A DNA stretch of 64,000 nucleotides. Source: Jaltomata sinuosa. Its lineage: Eukaryota; Streptophyta; Magnoliopsida; Solanales; Solanaceae. The position numbers and the translations under genes are program-made. A model generated the notes under the pieces. The model saw only the letters and a list, made by a program, of their open reading frames with translations. It made no database searches and was not told the DNA's origin. Where the stretch lies: contig QJPP01000451.1 in NCBI GenBank assembly GCA_003996215.1, positions 62,001-126,000 of the forward strand. Reading direction: 5' to 3'. Positions 10,111 to 20,508 of this stretch are shown here, piece by piece; the stretch's first letter is position 1; the number at the start of each line of letters is the position of its first letter.

Positions 10111-11479
10111 CTAATTTGGCATACGTGCATTGCACGTGATTTCTATGTTTATAAAAAAAATGTGCATAAAATAAAGAATAAATTTTGTATAATGTCGATT
10201 GACGCTGAGGTAGATGTAATTATTCATTTAAATGAAAAGATAAGTATTACTATAACTACATTGACACAATATTTAAATTTAAAGTAATTGAGTATTTTTT
10301 GAACCTGCAAAGATTTGATTCAGCGTTTCATACTTTATAATAATACATATGCGCTTTAATACTTCTTTAGGTGCGACCAACAAAACAAGCAATATAATAA
10401 CCTAACTCAAAAAATAATACAAATGTCTTGCTTTGAGCTTGGAGTTTAAATTTTATCATGCAAATTCATATCAGCATCAATATAGTAACTAAATTCACAT
10501 CTATAGTATATGAAAATACAATCCGATTAATCAAAATATATATTTATTATTGTGTAATTATCAGTAGACTTATTATTAAAAAGAGAATAAACTTATAAGT
10601 AAAAAGGAATATACTATATCACCACAATATTGCCATCATATATGAACTCGGTTTGAGAGATATATTTTTCTAAGCTCCTTATTGTTAGTTGAGTTTTTTC
10701 CGCAATATTTAAGTAGAACAGTGCATATATATATAGAATTAAAGCATCATCACCAATTAATATTTTTTTTCTTGATTAAAATGTAACCTGCAATAATCCA
10801 CACGCAGGACAAAGAATTTTCTTCCAAAACTCAAAGAGCTGACTTGACACTAAAGATTTGTTTGTTAATTGACAGTACTATGTGTATAGGAAAAAAATAG
10901 TCTTGGCACGTGGATGAAACAAATCGTGACACGTGAAAGAATAACTGACATAACTTTACAATCAACTGGACATGATCCAATGACAGACCATACATCGACC
11001 AATCAAGATGACTAAGGCAAAAATACACGTTGAATATCAATTGCACCGAGCAGGTTGACACACCGCATCAGAAAGGTATTTTAACCCGGGGGAAGTCAAC
11101 GAACCAGAACTATGCGTTAGTATTATATTTTTTAATCAAAAATAGGTCGTAAAGCCCATTTATAAAAAGATAGGTGTTAGTAGTTGTTATGCAACCGATC
11201 CACAAACAACATCGCGCGTTATCTCCTTTTTATTTACGTTATTTAATTATTATTTATTAGGGATTTAATGCATAGCGATCAGTCGTTGAGATCTGACATC
11301 TTATATAAGGCCATGCAATCATCATTTCAAAAAACAAAATTCACTATTTAAATAAAAAATTATTTCTTTACCGTCTACTAAAGCTTTGCTTTATTGTTTG
11401 TTTATTATTTCATGAGAGGTATTAAAGAAACTCTTTTCTATGTGATAGATGGGGACATGCAATAGAACACACTCTTTAG
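10111..11479. other. AT-rich intergenic stretch, no gene seen
   Basis: No supported coding sequence. It contains a 15-base palindrome (ACGTGCATTGCACGT, 10123-10137) and two CACGTG G-box cores at 10907-10912 and 10930-10935. A TATATAA-like word lies near 11300. The last few hundred bases before 11480 could be the decayed left part of gypsy element D, but no gag or LTR end was recognised. Confidence 0.5.
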
Positions 11480-12669
11480 GAGGCCTTGGATACACGATAT
11501 GAGAGTTATACCTTCAATGCTACACCTTTTGTTGAAATTCTCCACTCCGTAGGGAATAAGACAAATCCAAGGAGAACAACCGGTGTCTAGAGAAATATTT
11601 ATGGTAGATGAAAGTCCAAACAGAAAGCAAGTAAAGAGATCAAATAGGAATCACAGCAACCAGAATTAGTCCAGGAGAACGAGGCTATAATAGAAAACTC
11701 ATCAAAACTTAGAAGGATTACGGAATAGAAACAGTAACTCCCTTCGAGCGTAGGGGACTTGGTAGAAGAGGAACTAGAAGAGGATGAAATATACCAAATC
11801 CCGAGGAACTTTATGGTCCCAGAATAATCTGATGCCACTAAATCAATTGTGAAAGAGCTCGAGCAAGTGCCTTTGCTCAACCATCAACCGTAAAGAAAGG
11901 TATACTTGGGGATCGAATTAACTCCAAAACTCAAGACTAAACTAACTACTTTTCTTAAAGCTAATATCAATTATTTTGCATGGTCACACTTAGACTTGAT
12001 AGGTATTCCACTAGAGGTTGCAACTCACAAGCTGAGCATAAACTCCAACTTTCCACTGTAAGGCAGAAAAGACGCTTGATGTCAGAACTTAAAAACAAGT
12101 TCATAAAAGAAGAGATGGGGAAGCTGCTTAACATCGGCTCCATTCGAGAAGTCAACTACCTCAAATGATTGTCCAACATGGTGGTCATGCCTAACAAATG
12201 TAACAAGTTAAGAATGTGCACTGATTTTAAAGATTAAAATAAATCATGCCCAAGGATTCATTTCCTTTACCGCATATAGATCAAATTATTGATGCAACGA
12301 CTTGGCATGATATGCTATGTTTTCTCAACATGTACTCTGGTTATATTCAGATAAAGATGAACTCGGAGGACCAAGAGAAAACTTTTTTATCACCAAATAT
12401 GAAACTTATTGCTATAATGTAATGTCTTTTGACCTAAAGAACAACGGAGCAACCTATCAATGATTAGTTAACGATATGCTCAAATAATAAATAGAAAAAA
12501 TTATGGAAGTATATATAGATGACATGCTGGTCAAGTCTCTAGATTCGGAGGACCATTTGCAGCATTTGCAGAAAACCTACAAGGTAATTTGAGAATACAA
12601 CATGATGATGAACCCCAACAAATGCATATTTAGCGTTGGGTCAGGTTAATTTTTGGGCTTCCTTATTTC
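11480..12669 (+). pseudogene. Gypsy element D: protease end and reverse transcriptase (decayed)
   Basis: Around 11485-11590 the plus strand reads RRPWIHDMRVIPS and then text like GEQPVSREIFMVDES, the end of a Tat-lineage gypsy protease region. From about 11890 comes the RT: HLDLIGIPLEVATHKL, then a clean frame at 11980-12168 ending in EEMGKLLNIGSIREVNYLK. Later pieces include SGYIQIKM-like text, FDLKNNGATYQ and the catalytic VYIDDMLVKS (12506-12538). The pieces are in family order but in changing frames with many stops. The RT ends at LGFLIS, where the hAT insertion begins. The same polyprotein resumes at 59215. Gag, LTRs and primer site of D were not found. Confidence 0.8.
12662..12669. repeat. 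8 bp target-site duplication of the hAT element (left)
   Basis: cttatttc occurs here and at 59207-59214. Gypsy RT codons run up to it on the left and continue from the right copy, which is what a hAT insertion with 8 bp TSD would give. Confidence 0.85.
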
Positions 12670-12850
12670 TACCTAAGCCTATCAACGAGATGGATGGAAC
12701 AAACTGGGATGGGATAAGAGTGACGGGACAAGATCGGGACAAGATGAATGGGATGGAGGTGGGGCCAGGACTGAACTAGGTCAGGATAGGGGGATGAACT
12801 AGAGGTTCCATCCCATCCCACTATGGGGTAAACATGGATATACTACCCTA
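12670..12850. repeat. Left subterminal region of the hAT element
   Basis: G-rich words of the gggatggga and gggacaaga type repeat here, ending near a C-rich mirror (ccatcccatcccac, about 12808-12822). The opposite end of the element, 59041-59200, has similar words on the other strand. Confidence 0.5.
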
Positions 12851-13026
12851 CAGTCCCAAAAATGGCCAAGATAAGCAGAAACAGGATTTAAGCCTAATTT
12901 TAACCTAAACCTAGCCTAAAATTCATGTAACTCATAACATATAAAATCTAACTAAGCCAAGTCTAAAATAAGTAAACCGTAACCTACCTCGGGGCTGAAC
13001 TATAAGCAAAAACTGTCACTCGTGTG
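12851..13026. other. LTR-like sequence flanking element A
   Basis: AT-rich, no coding sequence. It adjoins the left TSD of element A and is presumably continuous with 35775 onwards, which runs into an LTR end at 37017. I could not find the start of that LTR. Confidence 0.35.
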
Positions 13027-13031
13027 CCTTC
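13027..13031. repeat. Target-site duplication of element A (left), ccttc
   Basis: ccttc directly precedes the 5' LTR and recurs at 35770-35774 directly after the 3' LTR. Confidence 0.9.
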
Positions 13032-14617
13032 TGAAGTGACGTAGAAATACGTCACTTTCGACGCTTAATACTTCGGATTATTGCAAGTTCTTTAGCATTT
13101 TATTAGTAGATTTAATGTTGTTTGTTAAGTGTGCAGGAGAAATGGATCCTAGAGCAAAGTGCTGGAAATTGAGCTAAAAATGGAAAGCTACAGAGATGAT
13201 GGATCACTTGACGGTCCATGGTTCAAAACCACGGACCCGTCCTGTGACTCATACATCAAAGATCAGAAAGTGTGGGGGGGAAAACATGACTTAGTCTACG
13301 GGTCGTGGTATCAAACCATGACCCGTCCTGCAGACTCGTAGACTGGAAGACTTGCAGATGTGAAAAAGGAGGAACAAGAAGGACGGATCACTGAATGAAC
13401 CGTACTTCCAAAGTACGGTCCATCCTGTTAGACTCGTAGTCACTGATCAGAAAAGGCACAAGAATGGACTAAGAAACCATGAGTCAGGGGACGAGCCGTC
13501 TTTCAGAAGTATGACTCGTGGTTCCATCAGTAGTTTCCTAAGACAGAAGTTGTTGACCAGTCAGGAACACGGTTGACCGTAAAAGACTACAAACCATCAT
13601 CCCAAACGATGGGTCGTCATTCCAACCCATGGTCCCTGCTGAGTTCAGTTTCCTAGTTTTGTTAGGACAGGATTTTCATTGTCTATAAATACTTTTCCTA
13701 GGTTTATTTTACGTTTTCTTTTATGCTCGTTACTTTGTAGGAAACACATTCAAAATATTGTGATTTTAGTTTGTTCTTGGTTTTGAGAGTTGAATACATT
13801 TATAGTTCATTGTTCTTGATTTCCATCTTCATCTATTCAAGACTCCGTATTTCTTTATCTCTTATCGTAAGTATATGATCATGAACACACTAATAACTCT
13901 TGATTGTTTACTTATGAACAAAAGTAGCTAAATCCACAACTAGGGTTGTGGGAACCATGAAGGATTAACGAAGTAGGCAAAGTACTTGGGTACGCTAGGG
14001 CGGTGTTTATGCATGTATTGTTCTTCCCTTCGCTTTGATTGCTTTTTAATGGTGCGCAACGGTAGAACTCGCCTTATCTTTACTTGCCGGACCAAGGAGG
14101 TAATGGATGGGAAAAGGGTTGTTTAACAACAGAGATTTGAGGCTACCAACCCTTATCTAATAGCTTGACCTTATCAGGGTATAGTTAATCTGGGATCCAG
14201 GGTAAGGGTTAGTAAATCATACACCCACGGTCGGATCAAGGCGTGTGGTGAAATTCATCTATCTGCCGGACTAAGGATTTAGGTGATCCTAACTTACCAA
14301 TTCTACATGATAAGCATCAAACTAGTTTACTAAGTACAATGCCTTACTAAGTTATGATCTCATGGAGAACACTACCCTAGTCATCTCACCCATTGATTAC
14401 AACTCTTAAAATTGTCACGTATTACTTGTTTACATTCTAGTTACAATTACTACTTGTTACTTTAAAAAACCCCTTTCGAGGGAAATAAATGACTAAGAGT
14501 GCGAGTAAACACTAATCGACCATATTCCCTGTGGGATCGACCCCAACCTTCGTTGGGTTCTATATTTGATCAGCGACCGCTTATGCTTCTAAAAGGAGGT
14601 GTAATTTGGGCGTATCA
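13032..14617 (+). repeat. 5' LTR of element A
   Basis: It opens TGAAGTGACGTAGAAATACG and closes GGGCGTATCA. The first 600 bases hold several short perfect or near-perfect hairpin words (see findings). A TATA box (tctataaata) lies at 13682-13691, followed about 35 bases on by the likely start of R. The other LTR is about 1,600 bases long and very similar. Confidence 0.9.
13682..13691 (+). promoter_or_regulatory. LTR TATA box of element A
   Basis: tctataaata in the 5' LTR; the same word is kept in the 3' LTR at 34826-34835. It is the likely core promoter of the element. Confidence 0.6.
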
Positions 14618-14622
14618 AATTT

Positions 14623-14640
14623 TGGCACCGTTGCCGGGGA
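14623..14640 (+). promoter_or_regulatory. Primer-binding site of element A (tRNA-Asp type)
   Basis: TGGCACCGTTGCCGGGGA, five bases after the LTR end, complements the 3' end of plant tRNA-Asp with one change. This primer choice is typical of Athila elements. Confidence 0.75.
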
Positions 14641-14821
14641 ATACGGCTTAGGATTATGAGAGATTGTATTTATTTCACTATTAGTCCTTATTTCCTGATT
14701 TTACTTTTTCTGTTGTTTTTGTTTTGTTCTACAGGTTGCACACTTGTGTACACCTAGTAAAAGGAGTCAAGGTAATTCCGTGATCCCGTACGATCCTAAG
14801 CTCTCCAAAACTTTAAGAAAC

Positions 14822-16395
14822 ATGGCTAAAGAGGGGGAGCATGAGACACACGAGCAGATCATAGCTCGGTTGCTAGCTGAAGCCGAGCAGAGGAAAAAAT
14901 AATCTGAGCAAAGGCAAAAGGCAGGAGAAGACGCCCTTGCTGCTGAAGATGCTCGAGTTGCAGCTGACTTGGCAGCTCAAAAAGCTGCAGCTGAGAAAGC
15001 AAGGCAACAAGCTGGCCGAGACGAGCTAGCAGCTAGATGGAATATGCCACAGAATAGAGGCCGACAATTACAGCAGCCCAGACATGCTCCTCGTTACTAT
15101 GATTATGACGATAATGATGAAGTAGAGGAGTCAGGCATTACTGGAGCTATAGTGTTGCCACCACTGACTGAGGGAGCGAAGTTTGACATTACCAGCACCA
15201 TGATCCAGCTGATGAATCATATGGGACTGTATGCCGGAAAATCTACAGAAGAAGATGCAAACCTTCATATGAAGAATTTCACTCAAATTTGCAAGGTGTA
15301 TAGTATACCAGGAGTGGGGCAGGATGTTATTAGATTGAGGCTGTTTCCCTTCTCATTGTAGGCAAGGCGACTGCGTGGCTCTCAGAACTTCCCAACAATT
15401 CCATATACACATGGCAAGAGCTAAAGAGTCAGTTTTTGGAGCGGTTCTTTCCTCCATCAAGGATGCTGCAGTTGAAGAAAGAAGTCTACAACTTCAAGCA
15501 GCTACCTGCAAAGGCATTATATAAGGCCTGGTTGAGGTTCAAAAAGAAGTTGAAGCAAGTTCCAAGACATGGAATTCCTTCAAGGCATCTGATGGAGATC
15601 TTCTACAAAGCATTAAATGCCAATACAAAAGCAGTGGCTGACACTGTAACTGGAGGAGCTTTCATGGAGAATTCATATCTCGAAGTGTCAGAGATGCTAG
15701 CCAGAGTCGCAAAAACCAATAGAGCATGGCCTACTAGAGAGGAAGAGACCCCAGCAGGTACATACGCAATTGGTAAGTCTGTGGATTTAAATGAATTGCA
15801 AGACCTCAAACAGGAAGTTGCTGAGATGAACACGACAGTTGGGTTACTTGCAAAGAAATTCTTGGCTGAGGGAGTAGAGAAGGTGAAAGCCATTGGTTCA
15901 CAAGGTAAAGCTCCTAGGCCAGACGATTACTCATCCGAAGAGGAGGTTAGATATCTGAATGATCAAGGGGCGAGTTTTTGGGCTTCTGGCCAAGGAAATC
16001 AAGGTCAGAACAGAGATAGAAATGACTACTACAATCGGTCCAGTTACAGGGATAGGAGAAGATTTAGAGACAAGGATGGTGACTGGCATAAAAAGAATGG
16101 GTACAAGAATGATAGAAGTGGTATTTATGTCCCTCCTGGAAATCGTGAAGATAGACCTGAACAACCTACCATGAGGGAGCTTCTCAACAAAGTATTTCAA
16201 AAGGTGGATTCTACGGATGCAAGCATGAAAGAGATAAAATCTGACCTTTCAAATATCAGTCAAAGAGTGGATTCCCATTCTGTTTCCATAAAGCAGCTTG
16301 AGATGCAGATGCATCAAATTTCCACTAGCATGAATCCGCGTCAAAAGGGTACTCTCCCAAGTGACACCATTCAGAACCCGAAGAATGATCAATAG
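14822..16395 (+). pseudogene. gag of element A
   Basis: The ATG at 14822 opens MAKEGEHETHEQIIARLLAE, a charged, Ala-rich coiled-coil lead that hits a stop at 14900-14902 and then continues in frame. The retrotransposon gag core follows: DVIRLRLFPFSL, then after a one-base frameshift near 15360 the family text KATAWL, LKSQFLERFFPP, FKKKLKQVPRHGI and LMEIFYKALN. A basic, Asn/Arg/Tyr-rich region (about 16000-16130) takes the place of a zinc knuckle, and a final coiled-coil segment (about 16160-16330) precedes the stop at 16393-16395. Gag packages the RNA into cytoplasmic particles. With two lesions the protein cannot be made whole. Confidence 0.88.
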
Positions 16396-17346
16396 CTTAT
16401 GGCTGTGACTACCCGAAGCGAAAAGCAAACCATTGATCCTCCCATGAATATGGATGTTAATGAGCCAGCCGAAGGTGAGAAGGATGATGTTGAAGTATTG
16501 GTCAAGTCTGAAGAAAAAGATAGTGGTGAAGGGCCAAGTGAGAGATAGTCTTCGGAGTTGAAAGCAAAGAGCAAAGAGGTTGTACCGGTCCTGAAGCCCA
16601 TGCCATTGCCTCCGCCACCTTAACCACAGATATTGAAGAAAAAGGTTGAGGACGGTAAATTTCACAAGTTCATCTCCACGTTGAAACAACTTTCAGTCAA
16701 CATTCCTTTAGTTGAAGCATTGGAGCAGATGCCTGGATATGCTAAATTCATGAAGGGTCTGGTGACTAGGAAGAGGATGGTAAGCTTTGAGCCAGCTGAT
16801 AATTTTCACCACTATAGTGCAATAGCTTCTTGTTTTTTGGTGCAGAAGAAAGAAGATCCGGGAGCATTTACTATTCCTTGCACGATTGGAGCGTTCTACT
16901 TTGCTAAGGCATTGTGTGATCTGGGTGCGAGCATTAATCTGATGCCATTAGCAGTGTTCAAATAACTGGGTTTAAGAGCCCTCAAACCAACTACAATGCA
17001 ACTTCTTATGGCAGATCGCACCGTGAAAAGGCTTGTAGAGATCCTCTATGATGTTCTTGTGAAAGTTGATACCTTCATCTTCCCTGCAGATTTTGTGATT
17101 CTTGACTACGAGGTGGATTTTGAAGTCCCTATCATCTTGGGGTGACCATTCCTTGCTATGGGACGTGCGCCTTTTAATTTAGAGACTGGGCAGATGAAGT
17201 TCAGATTGAATGATGAGGTAGTTACTTTTAATGTCTGCTAGTCTATGAAGCATCATGACGACATGCGAGTGGTTTCAGTTATTGATGTGGTTGATGAAGA
17301 TCAGTTAGTTGTGCAGTTGAGGAGAGAGTCGGTGTTGAGGCACTTG
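16396..17346 (+). pseudogene. Linker and protease region of element A pol
   Basis: The plus strand continues after the gag stop with a Thr/Glu-rich linker (TTRSEKQTIDPP), then a frame at 16633-16965 with VEALEQMPGYAKFMKGLVTRKR and the aspartic protease active site LCDLGASINLMPLAVFK. Protease would normally cut the polyprotein. DLGAS in place of the classical D-S/T-G is usual in Athila. After a stop at 16963-16965 the text LMADRTVKRLVEILYDVLVKVD continues, with two more stops before 17230. Confidence 0.85.
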
Positions 17347-17351
17347 CGGCT

Positions 17352-18578
17352 GTGATTATGAATTTTGAAAGAGATGATATCGACGAGTATGATGAGATGG
17401 TTGAAGAACTAGCAAGTATAGGGTCTTACAACTATGCTCCAAAGAAGCTTAACTTGGACTTGAAAAATAGACAGACACTGCCTACCAGACCATCTATTGA
17501 GGAGCCACCAGTCTTGGAGCTCAAAGCGCTTCCAGCCCATCTTCGGTACGTGTTCCTTGGAGAAAATGAAACCTTGCCGGTTATTATTGCTGCAGATTTA
17601 GTTAAAGGGCAGGTTGAGGCTCTGGTTTCTGTGTTGAAGAAGTTTAAGAGGGCCATTGGTTGGACCATTGCAGACATCATTGGGATTTTGCCTGGAATCT
17701 ATACACATAAAATTCAGCTCGCGCCAGATTCTATTCCGAGTATTAAGCACCAACGTAGGTTGAATCAGCCTATGCAAGAGGTCGTCAAGAAGGAGATTAT
17801 TAAGTGGCTGGATGCAGGTGTGGTTTACCCTATTGCGGATAGCAAGTGGGTAAGCCCGGTTCAGTGTGTGCCGAAGAAGAATGGGATTATTGTGGTCCCA
17901 AACGCAAAGAATGAGTTGATTCCGATGAGGCCAGTCACAGGCTGGCACATATGCATGGATTATAGGAAGCTGAATGCTTGGACTGAGAAGGACCATTTTC
18001 GAATTCCATTCATGGATCAGATGTTAGACCGTCTTGCAGGTAGAGGATGGTATTGTTTTCTTGATGGTTATTCGGGGTACAATCAGATTTTGATTGCTCT
18101 TGAAGACCAAGAGAAGACCACTTTCACCTGTCCATATGGGACGTTTGCATTCAAGAAGATGCCTTTTGGTTTATGCAATGCACCAGTGATATTTCAGCAT
18201 TGCATGATGTCTATCTTCTCAGACATGGTGGAGGACACTATTGAGGTATTTATGGATGACTTTTCTGTAGTGGGTGACTCTTTTGAAGATTGTTTGGATC
18301 ATTTGAGTTGTGTGCTAAAATGATGTGAAGAGTGTAATCTGGTGCTGAACTGGGAAAAGTGTCACTTCATGATGAAATAGGGTATAGTGCTTGGCCATCG
18401 GATCTACAAGAAGGGTATAGAGGTCGACAAAGCGAAGATTGAGGTGATTAAAAAATTGCCTCCACCAGTTTCTGTAAAGGGGATTCAAAGCTTTTTGAGG
18501 CATGCCGGATTCTATAGGAGGTTTATCAAGGACTTCTCCAAAATTGTTAATCCATTGTGCAAGTTATTGGAGAAGTAG
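17352..18578 (+). pseudogene. Reverse transcriptase of element A
   Basis: A long open frame (17352-18323) covers fingers and palm: HKIQLAPDSIPSIKHQRRLN, VPKKNGIIVV, HICMDYRKLNAWTEKDHF, FLDGYSGYNQI, FKKMPFGLCNAPVIFQ and the catalytic FMDDFSVVGDSF, with the Asp pair at 18255-18260. A TGA at 18321-18323 and a second stop near 18380 interrupt it. The thumb then continues at 18387-18578 with GHRIYKKGIEVDKAKIEVI and FYRRFIKDFSKI. The enzyme copies element RNA into DNA in the particle. The active-site motif itself looks intact. Confidence 0.92.
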
Positions 18579-18605
18579 GTAAAATTTGTATTTGATGATG
18601 CATGT

Positions 18606-20444
18606 TTGAAGGCATTCGAGTGCCTTAAAGAAAAGTTGGTCTCAGCTCCTATCATTATTTCTCCTGATTGGTCTCAACCTTTTGAGGTTATGAGCGATGC
18701 TAGTGGAGTGGCGCTAGGAGCAGTCCTAGGTCAAAGGCGTGAAAAGATTCTTCATCCTATAAACTACGCGAGCAAAGCACTTAACCCGGCTCAAAAGAAC
18801 TATACTGTCACTGAACAGGAGCTGCTTGCTGTGGTTTTTGCTTTCGAGAAATTCAGATCTTACTTGCTTAGCACCAAGGTGGTGGTGCATACTGACCATG
18901 CAACTCTTCGTTATCTCATGGCGAAAAAGGATGATAAGCCAAGGCTGATCAAATGGGTGTTGCTACTACAAGAGTTTGATTTTGAAGTCAAGGACCGGAA
19001 GGGTACAGAGGATCAGGTAGCAGACCACTTATCTAGACTAGAAGAAGAAGCAATGTTGAAGCTGAATGATGAGCAGGAGATTGATGATTGGTTTCCTGAT
19101 GAACAAGTGTTGGCCGCTTCTCAAGATTTGATTCCATGGTTTGCTGACATTGCCAACTATTTGGCAAGTGATTTGGTGCCTGATGATATGTATGTCCACC
19201 AAAGAAGAAAGTTCATGTCTGATGTCAAGAAATACTTCTTGGAAGAGCCCTTCTTGTTTTGTGTGTGTGCTGATACTATAATCTGGAGATGTGTGCCTGA
19301 AGCTGAAATGATGAAGATATTAGAGGCTTGCCATTCATCCCATGTTGGAGGTCATCATAGTGGTATCTGGACTGTGCACAAGATTTTACAATGCGGCTAC
19401 TATTGGCTGACTATTCACAAATATGCCCATGAGTTTGCTAAGGCTCGCAACATATGTCAAAGGGAAAGAGGTATATCAAGGAGGCATGAGCTTCCTCTTA
19501 AACCCATCCTTGTGATTGAGATGTTTGATATTTGGGGAATAGACTTCATGGGCCCGTTTGTGTCATCTAATGGAAATCGGTACATATTGGTGGCTGTTGA
19601 CTATGTATCAAAATGTGTGAAGGTGGTTGCGCTCAGTAATGAAGGCAAGTGTGTCACAGCGTTCTTGAAAAAGAACATCTTCTCCAAGTTTGGTATGCCA
19701 AGGGCAATAATTAGCGATGGAGGCTCTCACTTTTGCAACAGGTTGTTTCGTGCTTTGCTTGAGAAATATGGAGTAAAACACAGAGTTTCAACCCCTTATC
19801 ATCCTCAGACGAGTGGGCAAGTGGAGGTTTCAAACAGAGAGATAAAGTCAATCCTGTCTAAGACTGTCAATGTCAATAGAAAGGATTGGTCGCGGAAGTT
19901 AGATGATGCTTTGTGAGCATGCCAGACTGCATTCAACACCCCAATAGGAATGTCACCATATCAGCTTGTGTTTGGTAAGGTATGCCATCTTCCGGTTTAG
20001 TTAGATCATAAGGCCATGTGGACGTTAAAGAAGCTGAACTTAGATTGGTCTGAGGCATCGTTACAGCGGCTTGGGAAATTGAATGAGTTGGATGAGTTTC
20101 GTCTGAATGCATATGAGAGTTCAGCCTTATATAAAGAGAAGATGAAGTTGTACCATGACTGGAAGATAGAAAATAGAAACTTCCAGCCGGGTGATCTGGT
20201 CCTGCTCTTCAATTCTAGACTTCGCTTGTTTCTTGGCAAGTTGAAGTCCAAGTGTATTGGACAATTCAAGGTGGTGCAAGTATTTCCTCACGGGGCGGTT
20301 GAACTTGAAAACCATGAAAGAAAAAGGTTCAAGGCAAATGGGCAGCAAATTAAAGCTTATTTTGGCACAGCAGAGGAGCTCAACACAATTGAAGCCTGGA
20401 GCCTTGATGAATTTGTCCCACCAAAGGAGCTTGATGAAGTCTGA
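18606..20444 (+). pseudogene. RNase H and integrase of element A
   Basis: The frame 18606-19916 opens with the RNase H (FEVMSDASGVALGAVLGQR, YTVTEQELLAVVFA, VVHTDHATLRYL, and DQVADHLSRLE at its end). The integrase follows: an HHCC-like zinc motif (CHSSHVGGHHSG ... ARNICQRERG, with its second Cys altered), then WGIDFMGPF, IISDGGSHFCN and HPQTSGQVEVSNREIKS, giving the D,D-35-E triad. A stop at 19914-19916 and another near 20000 break the C-terminal part, which then runs cleanly from 20016 to the final TGA at 20442-20444 (GDLVLLFNSRLRLF box). No chromodomain is present, as usual for Athila. The final stop sits in the loop of an RNA hairpin. Confidence 0.9.
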
Positions 20445-20508
20445 GTAATCAAGCAACCTGCATCGTGCCGCGATGTTAAATCAGGCGCTGCATAGGAGGC
20501 AACCCATG
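20429..20508 (+). other. Three-hairpin motif, copy 1 (element A, at the pol stop)
   Basis: Hairpin I: GCTTGAT (20429-20435), loop GAAGTCTGAGTA, ATCAAGC (20448-20454). Hairpin II: CATCG, loop TGCCG, CGATG (20461-20475). Linker gttaaatcaggcgctg. Hairpin III: CATAGG, loop AGGCAA, CCCATG (20491-20508), with one mismatch. The loops match those of the copies at 20552 and 32647 while the stem sequences differ. The TGA of pol is within loop I. Confidence 0.75.

Noticed and set aside
10027..10287. 86-residue frame with IYIYIYVCMCVC
   Set aside because: Translation of the TA/TG microsatellite.
14618..14650. A tRNA gene near the primer-binding sites
   Set aside because: Only 12-18 bases complementary to tRNA 3' ends are present, as expected of primer sites; no cloverleaf or A/B boxes.
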